Both the position numbers and the translations under genes were made by a program. Below, piece after piece: positions 4,050-11,925 of a stretch of DNA of 13,149 nt. This DNA comes from Kiritimatiellia bacterium (GTDB lineage Bacteria > Verrucomicrobiota > Kiritimatiellia > RFP12 > UBA1067): assembly GCA_017959645.1 (NCBI GenBank), contig JAGDAE010000236.1:1-13149 (forward strand). The letters run 5' to 3'. The number at the start of each line of letters is the position of its first letter. Positions within the stretch are counted from its first letter, which is position 1. The notes under the pieces were generated by a model. That model was not told the origin of the DNA and did not search any database. It was given only the letters and a program-made list of their open reading frames with translations.

Positions 4050-6293
4050 TCACTGTCCGGCGATCACGTAGTTTCCGTTCTCCGGCGTCACGACGACTTT
4101 GACCGCCTTGCCGTTCTCCCACTCGATGTCGACCGTGAGATTTCCGCGCGCCTTGAGTCCCTTGACCGAACCGCGGTCCCATTCTTTCGGCAGCGCCGGC
4201 AGGATGTCGAGGATGGTTTTTCCGTCGGGGGTTCGGCGGTGGCTCTGCAGCAGCATTTCGGCGATTCCCGCGGTCGCGCCGAAGTTGCCGTCGATCTGGA
4301 ACGGCGCGTGCGAGTCGAGCAGGTTGGCGTAGAGCCCCGACTGCCGCACTTTGCCGGCCGGCATGAACAGGTTGTCCATGATCGCCATCGCGTGGTCACC
4401 GTCGCGGAAGCGCGCCCAAGCGCAGATTTTCCAGCCCATCGACCATCCCGTCGCCTCGTCCCCGCGCGCGACCATCGATTTTTTCGCCGCCTCGAAAAGT
4501 CCGGGCGTGTCGGGCGTTATCTCGTCGCCGGGGTAGACCGCCCAGAGATGGGAGAAGTGGCGGTGGGTGTCGTTCGGGTCGTCGACGTCCTCGATCCATT
4601 CCTGAAGTTGTCCCCAGCGGCCGATGTGCTCCGGCTCGAGCCGCGGCAGGCATTCAGCCACCTTCTTCACCCTGGCGTCGTTCCGCATGCCGAGGATTTC
4701 CGCCCCTTCGAGGACGGCCTTGAACAGTGCGCGGATTATCTGCGTATCCATCGCCGGGCCCGCGACGACGCCGCCGTGCTCCGGCGAGATCGACGGACAC
4801 GTCACCAGACTGCCGGTGACCGGATGCACGACCATCGCCTCGGTGTAGAACCGCGCCGCCTCGAGGATGCGCTCGAAATTCTCTTCGAGAAATCCGCGAT
4901 CGAGCGTATAGCGCCAGTGCTCCCAGAGATGCAGCGACATCCAGCCCGACCCCATCGGCCACGTTCCCCACTCGTGACCGTCGACCGGCGAAGTTCCGCG
5001 CCACATGTCGAAATTGTGGTGCACGACCCAGCCGCCTGCTCCGTAGACCGTCCTGGCCGTGCGCCGGCCGCTTTCCTCCAGTTCGGCCAGCGCGTTGAAC
5101 AGCGCCTGGTGACATTCTCCCAGATTGCACACCTCGGCCGGCCAATAGTTCATCTCGGTGTTGATGTTGCAGGTGTATTTGGAGCCCCACGGCGGATTGC
5201 GGCTCTCGTTCCATATCCCCTGCAGGTTCGCCGGGTCGCCGTCGGGGCGCGAACAGGAAATGAGCAGATACCTGCCGTAGTCGAAGACCAGCGCCGCGAA
5301 AGCGCCGTCGCGTTCGGCGCTCTGGCGCTCCAGCCGCTCGAGGGTGGTCAGATTCGCCAGTTCCGGTTTTTCCGGAAGTTCGAGCTCCACCCGCGAATAG
5401 AGGTCGCCGAACGCCTTTTCGTGTCCGGACCTGATTTCGCCGTACGTGCGCGCGGATATGCGCTCGAGCGCCTCTGCGCAGGCGGCGGCTGGCTCGCCGG
5501 AAAGTTCCTTCCAGCTTTTGACGTTCGAGGCGGCGGTTATGCGAATCTCCACCGAATCCGCGCCGGTTACGCGCAGCCCCCCGCCATCGCGCGGGAGCAG
5601 CTTCGCCGTCTCTCCTTCGACCGAGACCTTCGCGCGGGCGGAGAATCTTACGCCGCCCTCCTCGACGATGCCGTCGAAGCCGATGACACCGCCTCGCGCG
5701 AACGGAACCGAACCGGGATGCGCGCACTCGAACGTTATCTCCGCGTCTATCGCGCCCGCTTCTTCCGCCGTCACGCGGTGGAAGAGGAAATCGCGCTCTC
5801 CGTACGGTGCGAACGTCTCCTCGACGACCTTCGTCCCGTTCTGTTCGAGCGTCGCGAGATGGCGTCCCTTCGCGAACTGCAGCCGGCGGTCGAGCAGGCG
5901 CACGTTCCCGTTCAGATGCACGTACAGATCGCCGCACGGCTGGTACGCCGCCTGGGTTATCGGGTCGCCGAAGATATGCGCATCGCAGAGTCGGCCGGCC
6001 TCCTCCTTTTCGCCGGCGAACACCTTTTCGCGGATCTGCGCCAGATGGCTGTACGCATCCGGCCTGTCGTAGCAGCGCGGGCGGCCGGACCATATCCTGG
6101 CGTGGTTTATCTGCAATCGCGTCGTCCTGTCCGCGCCGACCATCGCCGCCATCAGTCCGTTGCCGACCGGATACATTCCGTCCCAGCCCCATTCGCCGAC
6201 CGGCCTGTCGCTCCAGATCGTCCCGCCCGCTCCGGCGACGGCGCCGGCGGCCAGCGCGGCAAAGGCCGTCGCCAACATTTTCACAACACGCAT
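4050..6293 (-). CDS. Exported GH95 family alpha-L-fucosidase / alpha-L-galactosidase
   Basis: The product is 747 aa with a signal peptide (MRVVKMLATAFAALAAGAVAGA) and then a full-length GH95 enzyme. The N-terminal beta domain opens with WDGMYPVGNGLMAAMVGA; the (alpha/alpha)6 catalytic domain follows. NLQGIWNESRNPPWGSKYT and then CNINTEMNYWPAE (about 356-387) are hallmark GH95 sequences. By analogy with Bifidobacterium AfcA, Asn376 and Asn378 (NIN) with Asp669 (QIDGNFGATAG) should activate water, and Glu505 (SISPEHG) is the likely acid, giving inverting hydrolysis of terminal alpha-L-fucose or alpha-L-galactose. The residue two before the first Asn is Thr374, where fucosidases of this family often have His. 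The start at 6293 is chosen because AAAGGAG lies 7 nt upstream and the previous gene stops 2 nt before it; a start at 6320 would spoil the signal peptide. It is the third gene of the operon. Confidence 0.9.
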   Translation of the reverse strand: MRVVKMLATAFAALAAGAVAGAGGTIWSDRPVGEWGWDGMYPVGNGLMAAMVGADRTTRLQINHARIWSGRPRCYDRPDAYSHLAQIREKVFAGEKEEAGRLCDAHIFGDPITQAAYQPCGDLYVHLNGNVRLLDRRLQFAKGRHLATLEQNGTKVVEETFAPYGERDFLFHRVTAEEAGAIDAEITFECAHPGSVPFARGGVIGFDGIVEEGGVRFSARAKVSVEGETAKLLPRDGGGLRVTGADSVEIRITAASNVKSWKELSGEPAAACAEALERISARTYGEIRSGHEKAFGDLYSRVELELPEKPELANLTTLERLERQSAERDGAFAALVFDYGRYLLISCSRPDGDPANLQGIWNESRNPPWGSKYTCNINTEMNYWPAEVCNLGECHQALFNALAELEESGRRTARTVYGAGGWVVHHNFDMWRGTSPVDGHEWGTWPMGSGWMSLHLWEHWRYTLDRGFLEENFERILEAARFYTEAMVVHPVTGSLVTCPSISPEHGGVVAGPAMDTQIIRALFKAVLEGAEILGMRNDARVKKVAECLPRLEPEHIGRWGQLQEWIEDVDDPNDTHRHFSHLWAVYPGDEITPDTPGLFEAAKKSMVARGDEATGWSMGWKICAWARFRDGDHAMAIMDNLFMPAGKVRQSGLYANLLDSHAPFQIDGNFGATAGIAEMLLQSHRRTPDGKTILDILPALPKEWDRGSVKGLKARGNLTVDIEWENGKAVKVVVTPENGNYVIAGQ

Positions 6294-6294
6294 T

Positions 6295-8973
6295 TCATTT
6301 CTCCTTTCCTTTTTCCGCAAGGGCGCGGCGGTAGACAGCGACCGCCTCGCGTATCGCCTCGGCGTTGCGCGTCGAGATTGTGCGACCCGCCGCGCCGGGA
6401 TAGATGTTCACGCACTGGTCGCCGTAATAGGCGTTCTTTTCGTCCCAGAGCGAATTGCTGTACGTAAAACCGTACGCCAGCGCGAAAAATCCCCATCCGT
6501 CGAGACCGGCGCCGGCGGCGAAAGCGCCCATGCCGAGATAATCGAGCGGCGCGGACGGAGCCTTTTCGGCGAAACACGGCGTCGAATAGCTCATGAGAAT
6601 GTCGAACGACACTTCCGGATCGCGGCGATGGATCATGTCGTTGTAGATCTCGTTGCGCCAGCCGTCCGTCGCGAAATGCTGTATCGCCGGGCAGTAGTAG
6701 TCGGCGCAATCGACGATATTGAGGCAACAGGCCGCGTACTCGATACTCCCCTCGCCCGGGTTCACCCAGATCTTGACGTTTTCGTCGATCTCCTTCATCG
6801 CGTACGCGCATTCGAGCCATTTATCGATCTCGCCTGCCGGCGGCTCGTCCATGAAGCTCCACCCCCAGTCCTCGTAGTCGTAGCCGAGCGCCTTGTAGCG
6901 TCCGACGACTTCGCGCACGTGCTCCGGCGCGACGTTGGCGTCGTTGAACCTGAGGTTCAGCCGTATGCCGTACTTCACGGCATCCGCCTTCGGAACCGCA
7001 GTCTCGTTTATAGCGTTTATCCCGATATCCTTGAACATCTCCCAGCAGGAGACGGTTCTGTACGGCGAGGCCCAGCCGAGCACGAGCGGACGCGGAACGC
7101 TGGCCGGCAGCGGCTCTTCGCGCACGATTGACAAGACGAACCTCTCGCCGCCGACGACGACGGAGGTCTCGCAGCTGCGAAAGCCCTCTTTGCGACCGTC
7201 GATCGTGAGCCACACCCCTGCCGTCTCTTCGCCGGGAACGAACAGATCGTCGCGCTCGAAAAGCGGCATCGCGCACCACTCGCCGCCGCCGTCCTGGATG
7301 TACGCCGGCACGCGCCAGCGCGTGAAAGCCGCCCCTTCGCCGGAAATTTCGGGCGTCGCCTCCAGCGTCTCTTTCGTGTTGTTGCGCACAAGAAGCTGAA
7401 TCTGGCCGACCTCGCCTTCGCGAAGCGAAACGGTCGCCGGCGCGAGCGACTCGCCCGGTTTCGGCGCGGAAAGGCGGTCGTAGCCATTCCAGGTTTCGTC
7501 CTGCTTCCACACCGTCAGCGGCTTCGAGCCGTCGTAGGGGGCGACGACGGTTCCGATTTCGCCGGGGTCGCATCCCTTCTTGCCGGTGACGACGAAGCAG
7601 TCTACGCGCCGGTAGGCTTTTCCGCGTCCGTTCTTGTGCAGGCGGAGGCGCGAGCGGCCGGCCTCGAGCGGAACTTCGAGACTCTCCCATATCCAGCCGC
7701 CGTAGCCGTGGCCATTGTCGTTGTTGTCGAGAAACGTCTTCTCCGCGAGCGTCTCGCCGCCGGGCGTCTCCACCAGAAGCCTGAACGGCGCGAGATGTTC
7801 GCCGGTCTCCATGTAGCGCATCCAGACCGCGTACGTTCCGTTCGACGGAACCTCGAAGAGGCAAGACGCGTCGCATTCGTCGCCCCCGTAGTTGGATCTC
7901 ACCACCCTCCCGTTCGAAGTTCCGGTTATGTATTCGATCTCCCATCCCGGTACGCCGGGAATGAAATCTTCGCCCTCGATCTTCTTCACGAAACTCGTGC
8001 GGTCGAGTCCGGCGAAAAAGTCTTTCATGCGCTTCTTTTCGGCGACGACTTCGATCGGCGAGCCGACGAGATTGGTCTCTTCGTCGTAGAAGGCCATGTA
8101 TGCCATCCTGCCCGCCTCAACGCCGGCAACCGCGCCGGCGGCGAGATCGGAGACGAATTTCTTTTTCCACCTGCGCCACAGCTTGCGGTGGGCGGCGTTC
8201 CCTTCGCATATCTGCGGACGCCGCACCCACAGTTCGCGAACGCCGTCCCCCTCGAGATTCGCGCCGCCCGGCATGAAGAACGGATCTTCGGTGAGCACGA
8301 ATTCCGCGATTTTGCGGGAATTGTACGGCCCTTCGTGGACTATCCCCGACACGGTCAGCGTCTTCCTGCCGCGCTCGAGCCTGACGAGCGGCGTCGATTC
8401 CCAAACCCATCCCGACGGTTCGTCCTTTCGCGTCGGCGGCGGGTTCGCGCGGCGGACGTATTCGGCGAAATCGAAACGCCAGTAGAACACGTCTTCGATC
8501 GTCTGGAGCGAGAAATCGGTCTCGTCCGCGAATCTGCCGTCGCAAAGCTCGAATCCGAACGAGGCGTGTCCGCCCTGTTCGTGCCAGTAGCGCGCCCATA
8601 TCCGGTAGAGTCCGTCTGCGGGGATGTCGATTCCGGTCCTGGTCGAACCCGAGACCGCGTCGTGTCCGGCGTTGCAGGTCAGAAGCTTCCCGCCGCCGTC
8701 TTCTTCGACCTTCCACCACATCTTCACTTTCGCATCGGCGAAATCATCCGGCAGAATTCTCGCCGTCGCCGGTTTCTCCGGCAGCGTCCCGAGCGGCGGC
8801 AGGGCGAGAAGCTCCTTTTTGAATTCCGGATTCTCCTCGCACCAGACGCGGAAATGATCGAAGCCGGCGACGGTGCCGCCGAGAGTGTCCCAGTTGAGTT
8901 CGTCCGGCTCGTCCTCGAAGGCGCCGAGACTGGCTGCGGCCAGGGCGAAGGCGGCGGCGGCGAAGATTTTCAT
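6295..8973 (-). CDS. Exported multidomain GH123/DUF4091-like protein (paralogue 2)
   Basis: The product is 892 aa. A signal peptide (1-18) is followed by a short conserved segment (20-58: DEPDELNWD ... GFDHF ... ENPEFKK). Next come two beta-sandwich, carbohydrate-binding-like modules: about 70-230 with GLYRIWARYWHEQG, and about 330-465 with KIEGEDF and GTYAVWMRYMETG. An Ig-like domain (about 485-620) contains LREGE ... LLVRNN and ETAGVWLTI, as seen before GH123/DUF4091 barrels. The C-terminal barrel (about 628-885) has WSFMDEP with an adjacent Asp709-Glu710 pair, IWVNPGEG, and a closing STRNAEAIREAV that echoes the SxRxEALRxGxED ending of that superfamily. In GH123 an adjacent Asp-Glu pair acts in substrate-assisted hydrolysis of N-acetylgalactosaminides. 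Activity here is inference. It lies 9 nt after paralogue 1 and 1 nt before GH95, and its substrate is unknown. Confidence 0.65.
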   Translation of the reverse strand: MKIFAAAAFALAAASLGAFEDEPDELNWDTLGGTVAGFDHFRVWCEENPEFKKELLALPPLGTLPEKPATARILPDDFADAKVKMWWKVEEDGGGKLLTCNAGHDAVSGSTRTGIDIPADGLYRIWARYWHEQGGHASFGFELCDGRFADETDFSLQTIEDVFYWRFDFAEYVRRANPPPTRKDEPSGWVWESTPLVRLERGRKTLTVSGIVHEGPYNSRKIAEFVLTEDPFFMPGGANLEGDGVRELWVRRPQICEGNAAHRKLWRRWKKKFVSDLAAGAVAGVEAGRMAYMAFYDEETNLVGSPIEVVAEKKRMKDFFAGLDRTSFVKKIEGEDFIPGVPGWEIEYITGTSNGRVVRSNYGGDECDASCLFEVPSNGTYAVWMRYMETGEHLAPFRLLVETPGGETLAEKTFLDNNDNGHGYGGWIWESLEVPLEAGRSRLRLHKNGRGKAYRRVDCFVVTGKKGCDPGEIGTVVAPYDGSKPLTVWKQDETWNGYDRLSAPKPGESLAPATVSLREGEVGQIQLLVRNNTKETLEATPEISGEGAAFTRWRVPAYIQDGGGEWCAMPLFERDDLFVPGEETAGVWLTIDGRKEGFRSCETSVVVGGERFVLSIVREEPLPASVPRPLVLGWASPYRTVSCWEMFKDIGINAINETAVPKADAVKYGIRLNLRFNDANVAPEHVREVVGRYKALGYDYEDWGWSFMDEPPAGEIDKWLECAYAMKEIDENVKIWVNPGEGSIEYAACCLNIVDCADYYCPAIQHFATDGWRNEIYNDMIHRRDPEVSFDILMSYSTPCFAEKAPSAPLDYLGMGAFAAGAGLDGWGFFALAYGFTYSNSLWDEKNAYYGDQCVNIYPGAAGRTISTRNAEAIREAVAVYRRALAEKGKEK
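6301..6307 (-). promoter_or_regulatory. Ribosome-binding site that fixes the GH95 start
   Basis: AAAGGAG, 7 nt before the ATG at 6293, lies within the last codons (KGKEK) of the upstream gene. This placement favours the 747-aa start over the in-frame ATG at 6320 and suggests reinitiation coupled to the upstream stop codon. Confidence 0.7.
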
Positions 8974-8982
8974 TCTGCCGCC

Positions 8983-11889
8983 CTATTGCACCGTCTTTTG
9001 AATCTTCATCGTCGGCTCGTCAGGCTTCGGTATGTTCTTAGCGGCCGGATTGTCCTCCGATTTCTTCTTCTTCGGCTTGGTCACCTTGCGAATGCGGTCG
9101 CGCAGCGCCTTTCTCGCCGCCTTCTCCTTCTTCTCGGCCTTCGCCGCCGCCGCGTTCGCCTCGCGCTCGGTCGCGATTATGTCATCCTTCGTTCCGCGCC
9201 ACTGCTGCACCGCCTCGCGTATCGCCTCGAGGTTGCGCGTCGCGATTATCCGGTTGTACACGCCGGGATAGTAGTTCACGCACTGGTCGGGCATGTAGGT
9301 GTCGATCTCGTCCCAGATCGAGTTCGAGTAGGTGAAGGCGTGGCAAAGCGCGAAGAACGCGAACCCGTCGAGATTGGCGCTCTCGGTGAAGCCCTTGAGC
9401 CAGAAGAAATCCATCGGCGAATTGGCCGCCTTCTCGGCGAAGCACGGCGTGGTGTACGAAAGCAGTATCTTGAAGTCGACGCCGCTGTCGGGTTCGCGCA
9501 TGAGCTGCTTGTAGTAGTCGGGGTTGCCGACGCCGCCCGACCAGATGTGGTTGCCGTACGGACAGTACACGTCGGCGTACGGGGTCATCTTGAGGGCCGC
9601 TTTCGGGCTGCACCCCTCCCATTCGCCGGGGTTGACCCATATCTGGATGTTGGGGTCGAGATCCTTGAGCGTCTTTGCGCACTCGACCCAACCGTCGACG
9701 TACTTGTCGCCCGGCTCGTCCATGAAGCTCCACGCCCAGTCGCTCTTCGAATAGCCAGCCTTCTCGAAACGGCTGGTCATCCATTTCACGTGGTCCCACG
9801 ACACGTCGGCGTCGTTGAGGTGCACGGTCAGCCGCACTCCGTAGTCGACGGCGACCTTCTTGTCGACGAGCATGTCGCCGATGACGTTGATCCCGTGCGA
9901 CTTGAACATGTCCCAGCACATGCGCCGCGGCATCGGCGACGCCCAGCCGAAGACGTATGGAACCGGCGTGTATGGATCGTACGGCGGAAGTTTGATCAGC
10001 CGCATCTCGAAGTTCTGCCCGCCGACCGAAATCTTGAGCTTCTCCTCGTCCTTGAAGCCCTTCTTGCCGTGAATCGTCAGCCACAGCCCCGCCGTCTCGC
10101 ACCCGGGCACGAACAGGTTGTCGCGCTCGAGCAGCGGCACCGGCTGCCAGCCGTACCACCCCGTCTGCATGAACGCCGGCACTCGCCACTGGATCATCCC
10201 CAGCGGATCGTGCTTGATAACCGGCGTCGCCTCTTTGATCTTCATCGAATTGTTGCGCACCAGCAGCAGTATCGTCTGGGCCTCGCCTTCGCGCAGGACC
10301 ACGTCTATCGGGTCGAGATTGTCGCGCTCGCCCGGGGTCGAGAGCCGGTCGTAGCCTATCCACGGACTCTGGTGCACCCATACCGTGAACGGTTTTTTGC
10401 GGTCGAGCGGGGCGACGACCATGCCGACCCCCGACGGCACGTACTTCTTGTCGTCGGTCACGATCACCGAGTCGATCTTTCGCGACGTCAGCCCCTCGCT
10501 GTTCTTCGAGAGCGTCACGGTGAACGGCCCGCCCGGCAGTTCGACCGGCGTGTTCGCCCACCGGTAGCCGCTTTTCTGTTCGCCGTCCTTGCCCTTCGGC
10601 TTCTCGCCGGTGCAGAACGTGCGCCGCACGATCGCGTCGCCCTCCTTGTCGTCGATGAACATCTCGAACGGCGCGCTGTAGCCGGGAATCTCGTGGTAGC
10701 GTATCCACACCGTGTACATCCCGTTCGACGGCGCCTCGAACTCGGCGTAGGCGTTCGCCTCTTCGTCGTCCCACGAGCCTTGCAGGATCTTGCCGCCCGA
10801 CGCCTCGGAATCGTCCTCGTACGTCCACCCCTCGTCGTCGAGCCGGAAGTCTTCGCCCTCCGCCTTGCGCGTCCAGTGCCTGAGCTCCATGCTTTTGAGC
10901 AGCTTGCGCATGTTCAGCTTCTCGTCGCGCACCTGCGCCGGGGTCCCGAGAAGGTTGCTCGTCTCGTCGAAATACACGTGGGTGAGCATGCGCTTGGCCT
11001 CGAATCCGGTCATCTTGCCGTCAAGCAGATCGGCGAGGAACTGTTTTCTCCACACCCGCCAGTACGGCTTGAGATATCCGCTGCCCTCGGCGATCATCGG
11101 GCGGCGCTTCCACAGCTCGCGTATCTCCTGGCTCTTGCGGTTGAACCTCGTCGTGCCGGTGATGATCGGCCCCGATCCCTCCGGCCTCTCGGGCTGGCCG
11201 AGCGGATTGCGCGTAAGCACGACCGCGGCGATGCAGCGGGCGGCGAAGGGTCCGCCGTGGATCATTCCGCCGATCGAAAGCGCGATCTTGCCCTTCTCGA
11301 GAAGAACCGGCGCCTTCGACTCCCATATGAACCCGGTCGGCTCGTCCTGGTGGGTCGGCAGCGGATTCTGCTTGCGCGCGTGTTCGCACCAGTCGAACGT
11401 CCACGACGTCCTGTCCACGATGCACTCGCGCCACGGATCGGGCTCGTCGGCCATGAACCCGTCTTCGATGCTGAGCGAGAACGACGCGCTCGTTCCCTGC
11501 TCGTGCCAGTATTTGACCCATATGCGGTAGCGGCCGGTCTTCGGTATATCGACGCCGATTCGCGATATCCCCGACAGATGGCCGGGGCCGGTCGTGATCA
11601 CGGTCTCGCCGCCCGCCCTGCCCAGGCCCCAGCTCTTTACCGGCGAGCGGTCGAACGCTTCGGGCGTTATCCATATCGTCTCGGCCTTCTCGTCGAGCGG
11701 ATCGAGCGCCTTCTCGGCCAACAGCTTCTTCTTGAACTCCGGATTCTCCGAACAGTACTTGACGAAATGGTCGAAGCCGGTCTCGCTGCCGCCGAAGATG
11801 TCCCAGTTCAGTTCTTCCGGTTCGTCTTCGACCGCGAAAGCCGCGAAGGCCGCGAAGACGGACAGGCAAAGTATACGCATTTTTCCCAT
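8983..11889 (-). CDS. Exported multidomain GH123/DUF4091-like protein with basic C-terminal tail (paralogue 1)
   Basis: The product is 968 aa, first gene of the GH operon and a clear paralogue of the next gene. Order: signal peptide ending AAFA (about 1-19), the shared segment EDEPEELNWD ... GFDHF ... ENPEFKKK (20-55), module 1 (about 70-228, GRYRIWVKYWHEQG), module 2 (about 340-482, GMYTVWIRYHEIPG), an Ig-like domain (about 498-635, VLREGE ... LLLVRNN, ETAGLWLTI), then the GH123/DUF4091-like barrel (about 645-898) with SFMDEP (Asp724-Glu725), IWVNPGEW and ATRNLEAIREAV. After residue 900 comes a Lys/Ala-rich tail (IATEREANAAAAKAEKKEK, then TKPKKKKSED) absent from paralogue 2. Translation could start at MGK (11889) or at Met4 (11880). 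The MGK start coincides with the predicted transcription start, which would make the mRNA leaderless; the Met4 start gives a cleaner signal peptide but a weak ribosome site. Enzymatic function is inferred, not shown. Confidence 0.65.
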   Translation of the reverse strand: MGKMRILCLSVFAAFAAFAVEDEPEELNWDIFGGSETGFDHFVKYCSENPEFKKKLLAEKALDPLDEKAETIWITPEAFDRSPVKSWGLGRAGGETVITTGPGHLSGISRIGVDIPKTGRYRIWVKYWHEQGTSASFSLSIEDGFMADEPDPWRECIVDRTSWTFDWCEHARKQNPLPTHQDEPTGFIWESKAPVLLEKGKIALSIGGMIHGGPFAARCIAAVVLTRNPLGQPERPEGSGPIITGTTRFNRKSQEIRELWKRRPMIAEGSGYLKPYWRVWRKQFLADLLDGKMTGFEAKRMLTHVYFDETSNLLGTPAQVRDEKLNMRKLLKSMELRHWTRKAEGEDFRLDDEGWTYEDDSEASGGKILQGSWDDEEANAYAEFEAPSNGMYTVWIRYHEIPGYSAPFEMFIDDKEGDAIVRRTFCTGEKPKGKDGEQKSGYRWANTPVELPGGPFTVTLSKNSEGLTSRKIDSVIVTDDKKYVPSGVGMVVAPLDRKKPFTVWVHQSPWIGYDRLSTPGERDNLDPIDVVLREGEAQTILLLVRNNSMKIKEATPVIKHDPLGMIQWRVPAFMQTGWYGWQPVPLLERDNLFVPGCETAGLWLTIHGKKGFKDEEKLKISVGGQNFEMRLIKLPPYDPYTPVPYVFGWASPMPRRMCWDMFKSHGINVIGDMLVDKKVAVDYGVRLTVHLNDADVSWDHVKWMTSRFEKAGYSKSDWAWSFMDEPGDKYVDGWVECAKTLKDLDPNIQIWVNPGEWEGCSPKAALKMTPYADVYCPYGNHIWSGGVGNPDYYKQLMREPDSGVDFKILLSYTTPCFAEKAANSPMDFFWLKGFTESANLDGFAFFALCHAFTYSNSIWDEIDTYMPDQCVNYYPGVYNRIIATRNLEAIREAVQQWRGTKDDIIATEREANAAAAKAEKKEKAARKALRDRIRKVTKPKKKKSEDNPAAKNIPKPDEPTMKIQKTVQ

Positions 11890-11895
11890 GCGGCA

Positions 11896-11925
11896 ATTAT
11901 ATCAATTTTCCGCGCCGTCCATCAA
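11896..11925 (-). promoter_or_regulatory. Promoter of the GH123-like / GH95 operon
   Basis: On the minus strand, TTGATG (11925-11920) lies 18 nt before TATAAT (11901-11896), which carries a TGA extension (11904-11902). The -35 overlaps the rsmB stop codon. Only six bases separate the -10 from the ATG at 11889, so the predicted transcription start falls on or next to that start codon. Confidence 0.65.

Noticed and set aside
3964..4182. A longer DUF1016 reading starting inside the GH95 gene
   Set aside because: The extra 73 residues are Arg/Gly-rich and unlike the family N-terminus, and they overlap GH95. The ATG at 3963 has a ribosome site and begins just before the conserved domain.
4023..6467. 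An 814-codon open frame on the plus strand opposite GH95
   Set aside because: It mirrors the GH95 gene and extends into its neighbour's 3' end. It shows no domain, no signal peptide and no ribosome site; it is an artefact of codon bias.
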